A stretch of 64,000 nucleotides of DNA from Liolophura sinensis (taxonomy: Eukaryota > Mollusca > Polyplacophora > Chitonida > Chitonidae): NCBI RefSeq assembly GCF_032854445.1, contig NC_088305.1:10217717-10281716 (forward strand), in the 5' to 3' direction. Below, piece after piece: positions 54,516 to 64,000 of this stretch. Under the pieces are notes generated by a model. The model ran no database searches. It was not told the DNA's origin and saw only the letters and a program-made list of their open reading frames with translations. Position numbers and translations under genes: made by a program. How positions within the stretch are numbered: position 1 is the first letter of the stretch; each line of letters starts with the position of its first letter.

Positions 54516-55609
54516 TCCGGGCTTGTTGTTGTCAGCACTATTGGAAATTGTTTCTCGTTTTGATCGTTGCTGCCGTCTGTAGTAATACTGAACGGCCCGG
54601 GCTTCATCCTTTCCACTATTTTATCCCGTTAACTCCCGTATAAGTGCAGTTGAGTTGCTTCGGCCACAGTTGTATTTCTTCGCAATTGTTGAATCATGAA
54701 AGCAACGTTAACAATGCGGATAAACTTGTCCGCTGACGACACAGGTAAGTTCACCTGAGCAAAAAATTCTGAAACACCTTTATGTCATGAAGGCGGAGCT
54801 TTCTCCAAGTTTGGATGATGTTATTCCAGATATCAAAGAATATTTCTACAGATACTTCTGCTTGTATTCGTTTGTTTTCCATGACTTCCGGGTTTTCATA
54901 ACCGCTTCTTTTTGCCGCCATTTCGTTCACAGGAAGGCTGACGTCAAGCACGAGGTGGTGGGTAACTCAAAAATTAGCCACGCTGCCGTCGGAAACCCAC
55001 AACTTGTGGGTGACAGACCGGTTTCCTAATAATGCATCTTACGCGGACTTTTTTTTTCTACATTACCGTATTTGTGTACAATTTCAATACTTATGTGCAC
55101 AATCGTATTTTGACGAGTTATGCGTACAAAATACACCAAAATCGTACATGTGGGCTTGTCTGGTATGGAAGCGAGCTCAAAATATAAGCGTCAAGTCCGA
55201 CATTCCTATACCATTCGTAGTCCGTAAAAGGCGTTCCAAGTCGATAATCGCAAGATCCATTTCCACAACAACGTTTAACACTAACTCCCGAAGACAAAGG
55301 TATGTAAGAAATTATACAAATAAGAAATAAAGCCGGTAACACACAAGAGAGAAGCGGTCATCAGTTTTCAATGATGCCGGGCAGACAATGAATATTCCAG
55401 GCATGAATTCCATATCCAAGTTCAAATTCGTAGTCCGTGAATGAGTTCCATGTCAAATGACAGCTAAACAAGTATCTCAGTCGCGCTTTCATTGCAACTG
55501 TTCATAAAGGCATCATGCTGATGTAATTAGCATGGCTACCTTTCCGGCCCCTAGCCCCAGGTTAAGCGGTATTCGATACAGTTTGAAAATGGGGAGCGTT
55601 ACAGACCCT

Positions 55610-55810
55610 ACAGCGTTACAAAAGTTGCAGCCGTTGAAGCCTGTACGGTAACCAGTATTGACCCGTGGCCGAGAATTGCAGTCATTTAAACTGGCCTCGT
55701 GACGAGTATGGAAGCAAGGCCGAAAGTTGCAGTCGTTGAAACCCGGCATTCATTGAAACGTAGACTGTCAGAAGTATGAAAGTGTGGCTGTGTATTGCAG
55801 GTGTTGACAC
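55610..55810. repeat. ~50-bp minisatellite, second block in copy B
   Basis: Partner of 42,360-42,560 with very few differences. Confidence 0.65.
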
Positions 55811-56932
55811 CTGGAAAGAAAAAATGAACACAACAAAATACATGTATATAACAAATACACAGTGGTTTGTTTTATTTCTTTCATGGCGGACACGTGTAGA
55901 CACCATGTATGGCTATGAAAAATGCCTCGTACTTTGTGAAATGCATGTATGAAACATCCTAGTTTAAACAACAAATGTGAGAACTGGATTCTAGAAGGCG
56001 ACCTTCCTGAACACCGTACGGTTTATATGTTATATGGCTGGCTTACTTTTAACGTGGATTTCAACATTATTTTGGTCATATCCCGAATTAAGCTGCAAAA
56101 CTCATTCAAGGCGAAATGACGCTTTTAGGCTAGACTTGCACGTTGTCAAATATAGACACATATCGTTTGGAATCAGACAATGCTCGTTTGAAAACGGTAT
56201 TTTGCATTGTACGAACCCTATGTTTCCTTAGAATAGGCCTGTATTGTCGCTCTGTCCAAATACTGCCTCATTGGAACGCCATTTCTCACTAGAACGTTAT
56301 GTCGAGGGCATGGCGCTCAAACCATTCACAGTATGCGAAAAGCATGCCGCCCAGCACTTAGCCTGAATATTATTTTGGCGAACCCCTAGCGAGGAGCTAC
56401 AAAAATTGTCACTGCTTTTAACCTACTTTATGATAAAAACTAGTCCCGTTAAACCTCGTACATTCTCGCGTTCCATGGTGTCCGTACACAAATTCATAAG
56501 CATTAAGTCCCTGAACTCCGACTGGTTCTCCGCCGCTTGGCCTGTGATGAGACGTCTTCCTGTCCGCATATGTTAATCGTCCTGCGGTGAGAAAATTAGT
56601 GTGACAGAAGAATGAGGGGTGGGGGTGTTTTTGATAATAAAAACGTATGCGTATAGTCCCACAATATACATGTAATGAATTTATGGATAAGATGTTTGCG
56701 TTCAAATGAAACCAGAAAGGCATTTTCACATTAATCTGTGTGTTTTTATAAATACATATCATGCGTCAGTAATATTTGCAGTGTAGGCAAATTTTGTTGA
56801 TATCATCACACCGATCACTTGTCTCGCCGTGTCCTGGAGCCATAAATGGCATTCCTTTCATTCAGGAACATTTTAGTTCCCAAACCCTCAGCTTCTCAAC
56901 TTTCGTGTACTCTAAAGAACTTCTTGTGAAAA

Positions 56933-57043
56933 ATGATTGGCGTTTTGCGCCGTACTCAAGAATATTTCACTTATACGACGGCTCCCAGCATTATCGTGGG
57001 GGAAACCCGGCAGAGCCCGGGGGAAACCCACAACCATGTCACA
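56933..57043 (-). mobile_element. SINE family 1 in copy B, 3' half
   Basis: Partner of 43,680-43,790; one CTCTCAGC/CTCCCAGC difference. Confidence 0.85.
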
Positions 57044-57967
57044 GTAAATGACATCAGAAATACCGTTAGTTGCCTAACATTTCTGACAGCTCACATGGCG
57101 ATACTTTAGCGATAAAATAGTTCAACCTGGAAACTCCTCTACAGTTTCGTGCACGAGGCATAGCGAAGAAAGCCAATCAGAGCTCACTGGCATAATGTGT
57201 ATGTTGCGGATACATTTCAAGCTCATCAACATTTTCACCATACCGATAACACACTACATTCGATGAACGCCATGGCAGTAACTCGTGGCGAACGAGATTC
57301 TACGAGAAAACATCCTGATGCAGTGATCAACAACTGCATGCTCACGTGATCGACTGAGACGAGGGTAGCTTATAGTCGTTTCCGTCGAGATGTTGTATCG
57401 GAAATGCTCCCGCCACCCTGCGACTCTGGACGCTGATAAACGTGGTCTGAGATTCTGTGATTGGAGTTAACAGCCTAGCTTGGTGCTCCCAGGTTGAATG
57501 GTTGAATGAGGCAAGCAGCTTAGTTTTAAGGACGCCTTCCGGTTACTGTGAATGTTTTCCTCAACTGAGCGTGCATGGCCTACATCGATGTAGACGATTA
57601 AATCAGGCCATCTGTAAACATATAAAACAAGAGGAAAAGCATTTCACATGTTTCAGTAATAACGAATTTCGTTACGATTGCATTCCAATACAAGGTTAAT
57701 CGCAGGTCTGTTTTTGTTTTATGGTTGCGGACAAGCAATGTGTTATATGCTACTTCATAGCGAGGGGTAAATATAGGCGCTAGGATAAGCCGATCTCCAC
57801 TGGCCCATCCATCGTACCATCAATCACAAAGCGTGAAACTAGATACTGCTGACGTAACAACCATGGGCATTTCCAGACACGCAGTGTGCATGCCCATAGC
57901 ATTGTGCCGGTTACATTTGCAGTGTACAAGTCACGTGCCGGGTATGGCTAGAAGAAGTTGAAGGTGG

Positions 57968-58325
57968 TAAAGTCAAGCAAGTAAAGCAAACGAAACAAGT
58001 ACATCCAATCAAGATAAAAATGCCAATAAAGCAGGTAAAGTCAGCCAAGCAAGTAAAGCGAATCAAGCAAGTAAAGCGAATCAATGTAGTAATGCCAATC
58101 AAGCAAGTAATATGAACGTAGGAAGTAAAGCCACCAAGCAGAAGTCAGCCAAGCAAGTAAAGTGAATCAAGCAAGTAAAGCCAATCAATGTAGTAATGCA
58201 AATCAAGCAAGTAATGCGACCGTAGCAAGTAAAGCCAAAAGCAAGTAAAGCTAATGACGCAAGTACATCCAATCAAGCAAGTAAAGCCAAGCATGCAAGT
58301 AAAGGCAATCAAGCAAGTAAAACCT
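57968..58325. repeat. CAAGCAAGTAAAGC minisatellite, copy B
   Basis: Partner of 44,715-45,112, shorter by about 35 bases near 58,240-58,260. Confidence 0.9.
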
Positions 58326-59514
58326 GTGTGGAATAAGGATTTGAGCAACTTACCCTTAATGTCATAATTTTGGGTATATAAAACACTGTTAAGCCATTTT
58401 GAACAACTGAGCAGGAGTACTAACTATCTCCGCCCGTTATAGTGTTATAGATAACCAAAGTCACCATTAATATTCTCCAAGGCTACCGATCTGGGGTGCC
58501 ATCTTGGTTCTCTACGACATCTACCTGCAAACTGCAAACTGTTGGACTGGAACATCAAGCAAGTAAAACCTGTGTTTCCTCTTAGAAAAAAAACTGTGAC
58601 GTTAATCAGTAACAAGAAATCGAGCAACAGGATCGAGAATTTTCGTCGCAAAAGGATAAAAAAGTCAGACGTTATCATATGACTTGTTAAAATGTTGGGC
58701 AATTTTTATTGTCACTAATTTACCGATCAGATTAGCTTGTTCCGGCACATTTCTTTTCTTAGCTTCATAAGTTCACAAACGCTCATCTCCTTTATTGTCT
58801 CAGTCGTTCGTCTACTCTAAAAATCTTTTTTGGTGAAACGTTTTTTCAGATGCCCATGTTATGGTAAATGTAATCCAGATTAGCTGCTCAACATCTCTGA
58901 CAGGTCGCATGGTACAGTAAGACTTTTTTTTAACTTTAGCGATAAAAATTGTGAGCTTAAAACTCCCCTATTCTGCAAAGAAAGGTCGATATCTAACGTT
59001 TAGAAGAATTTCTGTGCATCTAGACAAAGGACCATTCTAGCTGGCGAAAAGTGAAGAGTTAAAGCAGCTTATACAACAAAGGAACATTAACTGAAAGAAG
59101 TAAGCCTGACATCGCCGATTAGTATCCACATTGTTTGCCTTTAAACTGGAAAAATCTACAAGGAACAAAAATTCAAAACACAACCTAGAGAGTTTGGAAC
59201 AAATCACTTACCAGAACACGTCAGGACGAGTCAGAAAAAGATGTCGCGATGAGCGCCATTCCGCGATATTGCAAGGTGCGCCCACGCGTGTTTTTTTTTG
59301 TTTTTGTTTTTTGTTCATTCATGCTGGGAGCGCAGTGTACTGTTTTATGGAATAACAGTAATGAATGGAGATGTTTACACAGAATTTTGCATTCCATTTC
59401 ACACTTTAGCGTAGTTTTACACTAGTATCTGACAAATTTTAATAATAAACACCGAATTACTAAATAAAAACAATAATGTAACTAACATAATTCAAGATTC
59501 TAAATGATACTTAC

Positions 59515-59962
59515 ACTTGACAATAATATCATCTACATTGAAGCACTCATTAGTCGGGAACTTTTCACAGTCCAGTTTTTCTGGCCACTCAAATCCAAAC
59601 TTCAGCATCAGAGGTTCGCAGCCATCTCGCGCCGCTTGACACAGACCGCTACAAGCTGGGATGGAAGAACACGGAGGGGCATATGCCAAACACAGGAACT
59701 GCCGGAGATGAGCACTGCATTGCATTCTTACTAAGGGATAAAACATATGTGCCTCCAGACTCGCATCAGACTGTGTCAAATGTCCAAGGGTGTTTGGGTA
59801 CCTGGTTTGGTTATACATGTACGTCAGTTTACTTTTGCACATCGGGAAGGTTACTGGTTCACATTTGTCAGTCGCTTCGCTCACACGCTGATAAACCACA
59901 ACAACAACAACAACACGAAGCAGGAGACGGGTTGATAGGCGTGGAAACATCTTGGTAGACAT
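59515..59962 (-). CDS. Frizzled-type CRD protein, first coding exon, copy B
   Basis: Same length (448 bases), same start and same GTAAGT donor (59,514) as copy A. All ten cysteines and the poly-Val signal core are kept. Only a few residues differ (YQRVSE for YQSVSE, TFPMC for TVPMC, LTYMY for LTFMY). Differences are few and leave the frame open, which fits two alleles or two recent functional copies. As in copy A, no later exon is recognisable in the window. Confidence 0.88.
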
Positions 59963-60283
59963 AGGCGAATGTTTGTAAAATTTTCTCAGGCTGGATGCCT
60001 GTTGTCAAAACCAGGCTAAGCGGTCCGGAAAAGACACCAATGGAACATAATGACCGAGGAAGTGTGGTCAAGTGCCTGTAGGTCTCGCATCTTGCAGCGT
60101 TTAATGTTTAAGGTGAAAAGATCATCAAAACTTGTTTGGATGGCTTTAAGCTTATCTTGCATATATACGATGTACACTTTCTCAGTCAACAAACACATCA
60201 GTCTGTCAATCAATGAATAAATCAACAGCTAATTTATTTATTGATGTATTTGACCGAAGTTTAAGGCCGCGCTTTTTTTTTGT

Positions 60284-60390
60284 GTAGTTATTTATTTAAT
60301 TGTTGTTTTAGGCGGTATTCAAGAATATTTCACTTATACGACGGCAGCCAGCATTTTGGTGGAAGGAAAGCGGGCAAACGCCTCGGGGGA
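60284..60390 (-). mobile_element. SINE family 1 in copy B, 3' fragment
   Basis: Partner of 47,063-47,175. Confidence 0.8.
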
Positions 60391-61139
60391 GTTTTTCACT
60401 TATAAACCAACGATCAGTTAACTTCATAGGTGGAGGAAAATGTGAAGGGCCTTGAACAAACCACTCGTTTTTGGAAAATTTTCCCATATGTGACGAAAGA
60501 AGGTACGTCATACTGACGAAAGAGTTTGAAATGGCAGTCTTTAAATGCTTTTTAATATAAAGGCAAAATAACATTCTTGAGTAAGGTTTTCAAGGCTATA
60601 TTAGATGACTAAATATAAAACCCAAATATTGATAACATTTTTTATTTTTTATTAATTTGAGTACGGCGTAAAACTCCAAAGAAATAATTAAATTAATAAA
60701 TGTATTTATTTGCTTTTTCACTCATGTGATAGCGTTTAACGGGTGTTAAATTATTGGCCGAAAAGAGGGAAAGAAAGAAAAACAAGAAAGTCAATATAAA
60801 GTCAATGGCTTATTTTACAATATTATAGGGTAGACAGTCGTTGACATCGCGAAAAGCTTTGATAAAGCTATGGCAGTTTGCCAAGTGGGTGTAAACGACA
60901 ACTGCAAGAACTATGTTCGAGCTTTCGACTTCACTACATGGTTAACGTATTGTTTCATATGCTACATGGCTTGGTTGCACTTTAACGTGACAAAGTATTA
61001 TTTCGGTTATATCGGTTAAGTCAGTCCTATAGTTTTGTGGTAAATCCTTGTGATGATTCGCCTTACACGAACTGTGTCTCTACAGAGGATAGGTCTCCAA
61101 AAGCTGATTTGTTTAAAGTGCTGTCTGACTCGAACGCCA

Positions 61140-61203
61140 TGCCTTACGGGAACGCCATGCCTCCCTGGAACGCCATGCCTCACAGGAACGCCATACTTCA
61201 TGC
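61140..61203. repeat. 15-bp repeat, four units, copy B
   Basis: Partner of 47,918-47,980 with the same unit number. Confidence 0.8.
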
Positions 61204-61889
61204 CTCATGTTACAAACTAATAACATTTGGACCTCCTTGCTAGGGGTTCGGCAACATGGTCTATGTATACAGGCCAAAATCCTGGTCGTTTATGGTCGGC
61301 ACACTATGGCTGCTTTGAACACCAAATCTACGGCATAACGCTGATCTGAGACATGATATTCAAATCAGTCATAGTGTGCCATAGCCGACTAGGATCTTCG
61401 TCTGTAAAACACAGACCATGTTGCCGAACGCCTAGCAAGGAGGTACAGATGCTATTAGTTTTTAACTTTGACCTAGACCCGCAAAGCCTCGCGCAATCTC
61501 GCGTTGTCTGGCGTCCATCAGACTTTTTGTAACGTGACTGATCACTGAAAAAGTTGCGGGCACAACAACACCATGCGCACATTGATCTCTAATCGATTCT
61601 CCGCCACTTGGCTGAAGCGGAGAATTCTTCTTCCTTGTTTGGTATGTAAACAGTTGGACGCGTGGAAAATTCTCAGCGGGCACTTTGGGAGAGGGACATT
61701 TAAAAAGCTCCTAATAACGCGAGAAGGGGCGATATTCTACGAGATTACAAATATATAGTTGCTAAATATATAACAGATCGATATAAAAACCAGCATTTAT
61801 TTGCTTCGATTGGTGCTTGGCGTTCAAATTAGGAATATTTCACATAATACTTCACTTGACGTCATATGTCAGTGGCTAAGTATCACGGT

Positions 61890-61990
61890 AATCAAGCAAG
61901 AAAAGCAAGTGAAGCAAATCAAGGAATGACAAACAGTCAAGCAAGTAAAGTCAGTCACACAAGGAAAGTCAATCATACAAGTAAAAATCA
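61890..61990. repeat. CAAGCAAG-type minisatellite, second block, copy B
   Basis: Partner of 48,770-48,870. Confidence 0.75.
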
Positions 61991-62359
61991 TGCAGAATGT
62001 TTTAATAAACTGAGAGGAGAATAGAAGTTGAGCATGGGTTGGATAATGATTTGAGCAGTTTACCCTTTATGTCATGTTTTGGGTGTAGAATACGTTTCGG
62101 TATTTCAGGAGTAAACTTCTCTGTTCAGTGCGCTGTTCGAGACAACTGTAGCCACCATTTCTGTTCTCGGCTGTCATTTAATCTACCTGTACCATCTTCG
62201 TCCTCTGCTTTCTCAAGTTGGGCTCAGTGTCACGAAACTTCCAAAATTTCCTTTAACTTAAGTAAAAGTGTTCTGTTTAACGAATACTATCAACATACAT
62301 AAAAATACATAAGATTTTTTTTTGCTACAGAAGCTTTATGTTGGAAATGATTTAAGCCA

Positions 62360-62535
62360 TTCAATGAGACTACGAAGTTTAATAAAACTGTTAGGCCTAC
62401 ATACGAAGTTTAATAAAACCGTTACATACAAAGTTTCATGAAACTGTTATTTATGAAGTTTAATGAAACTGTTATTTACGAAGCTTAATGAAACTGTTAC
62501 TTACGAAGTTTAATGGTAATGTTATTTACGATGTG
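62360..62535. repeat. ~25-bp minisatellite, copy B
   Basis: Partner of 49,235-49,430, about one unit shorter. Confidence 0.88.
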
Positions 62536-63009
62536 CTCGAAATTGTAGACGAAATACAAGTTTATATAACAAAAGAATATCAATCAGACGAGAGCAATGT
62601 GAACGATGACGCCGGTTAATAATATGCCGACTTTATTTGCTTTTCAGTTGTGTATGACGGCATCCATGTCATAGAAACCAACCAAAAATCAATATACCAG
62701 TTGGTTTACAGGAATTCACTGAACAGAATATGTCAGGATGATTACAATGAAGGAAAAGAATTTCGCGAGATGCGCACACTCAATGGAATTGGCCTTGTTT
62801 TAGACCAAATTGTGCAATTACAGATAACATTTGTGTTACTTTATACTATAGACTGACTATGGGAAATGCATAAACAAATATCAATCATGCTGCGTTTGTA
62901 AGAAAACTTCTGTAATGCGTAAAACACCTAATTCATACATATCAAATAAATAAATATATATATAAATACATAGAATATTGCATGATCATTCAACATTCAA
63001 TATGCTTAC

Positions 63010-63401
63010 ACTGGACAACAATATCATGTTCGTTAACTCACTCAACAGTCCAGAACTTGGAACATTCCAGGCTTTTTGGCCATGGAAATCCAAACTTCAG
63101 CATAAGTGGTTAGCAGTAGAGCGCATGTCAGACACAAGAGCTGGTGGAGATGAACACTGATTGTCTTAAATAAAACTGGTTAACTTCTTGATCCACTTCA
63201 TCTTGTGTCAAATGTCTAGGAATGTTTGGATATCTGGCTTGGTTATACATGCGCATCAGTCCACTTTTGCACATAGGGATGGTTAGTGGTTTACATTTCC
63301 GTCACTTCACTCAAACTCCGTTGAACCACAACAGCAACAACAACAAACGCCACACGAATCAAGAAGAATGTCCATAGTCGTGGAGACATTTTGGTAGACA
63401 T
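63010..63401 (-). pseudogene. Decayed Frizzled-CRD exon, copy B
   Basis: Same central deletion and shifted 3' half as copy A, so the decay predates the copy split. It has an extra two-base loss near 63,300 that breaks the frame before the first CRD cysteine. Confidence 0.85.
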
Positions 63402-63582
63402 TAAAGAGTGTTTGAAAAAGTTTCTCATCAGAGTAAAATCCTGAGGTCGAAATCAGGCTAAGTGGCCCCGGAAGAGCAGAACTTGAACATAAAATTTTGG
63501 CCAAGTGTCTTAAATCTAGGTCTTGGACACTTACGGTTTTAAAGTGCCGTATCTTTGTGGTAAAACGTTTGGCTTGTGTAAA

Positions 63583-63625
63583 GCGTATCTTGTCTGAAGC
63601 GTATCTTGTCTGAAGCGTATCTTGT
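63583..63625. repeat. 16-bp VNTR, three units, copy B
   Basis: Same unit as 50,494-50,664, followed by the same TGTATGCATCCTATCTATAC flank. Confidence 0.92.
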
Positions 63626-63660
63626 ATGCATCCTATCTATACTCTGGATAACTAACAATA

Positions 63661-64000
63661 TTGTTACGAACCAAACTGCCTGTATTATAAAGAGATGGCT
63701 TGTTCGAAATACACGACAGTTTTTTAGTTTTAACAAGAACAGATAATAAGACTTATACAAATACTAAAGTACTTAAGTTTAACAAGAAAGGATAGCAGTA
63801 TCTATACAAATACTAAAGTACTTACATGTACAACAGTGTTAAGTCCAAACGGACGCATATATTCCACAATATATACCACACAGGCATAAATGCTCAGAGG
63901 CAAAAGAGGGAAAAGCCACAGTATAACTGAGTGTATGACGAAATATACACAAAATTTCACAGACAGGGTCCGTGTACTAATAAGCACTGTGTACACAAGA
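63661..64000. other. Unassigned sequence to the window end
   Basis: Unique relative to copy A. It contains a short direct repeat (TACAAATACTAAAGTACTTA at ~63,756 and ~63,806). No gene recognised. Confidence 0.5.

Larger units (their letters stand above)
52444..63660. repeat. Large duplicated segment, copy B
   Basis: Starts at the gap edge, inside the ~50-bp minisatellite, and ends at ~63,660 where GTTACGAACCAAAC replaces the copy A sequence. Differences from copy A are scattered substitutions and small indels, with a few larger indels listed under findings. Confidence 0.95.

Overview
The window is animal nuclear DNA: AT-rich, intron-rich and repeat-dense. Two spliced gene families are recognisable. 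Many copies of two tRNA-derived SINE families are present, along with hAT, Ty3/Gypsy and CR1/L2-like fragments. This mix suggests a lophotrochozoan invertebrate, most likely a mollusc, but the sequence alone does not prove the clade.

Positions 1-31,650 hold one gene on the minus strand, an integrin beta subunit. I place 19 coding exons, from the signal peptide (31,551-31,647) through PSI, hybrid, beta-I (MIDAS), hybrid again, the cysteine-rich EGF modules and the start of the beta-tail (725-857). The rest of the beta-tail, the membrane segment and the cytoplasmic tail would lie left of position 1. Splice phases agree at 17 of the 18 junctions when exons 14 and 15 are each credited with one missing base. 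The exon 12/13 junction does not match. These three defects could be long-read indel errors or real decay.

The most unusual feature of this gene is where its tandem repeats sit. A ~67-bp array (~36 units, 2.4 kb) is made of copies of the end of the MIDAS exon plus its 5' splice site. A ~60-bp array repeats the beta-tail exon end plus its donor. A ~25-bp array carries the acceptor of the PSI/hybrid exon. One EGF exon has a decayed duplicate beside it. Other arrays begin within a few tens of bases of exon edges.

Positions 31,650-39,100 have no gene I can support. They hold SINEs, simple repeats and a small duplicated Cys-x-x-Cys reading frame.

Positions ~39,270-50,700 (copy A) and 52,444-63,660 (copy B) are two nearly identical copies of one ~11-12 kb segment. 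They are separated by unrelated sequence and a gap of exactly 200 N. Each copy carries a remnant of an hAT transposase C-terminus, an intact secreted or anchored Frizzled-type CRD exon, and a decayed second CRD exon ~3.5 kb away that comes from an older local duplication. The gap and the indel pattern make an uncollapsed-haplotype (false) duplication a serious alternative to a real one.

Part of the non-copied interval between the copies is a ~540-bp foldback element at 50,740-51,275.
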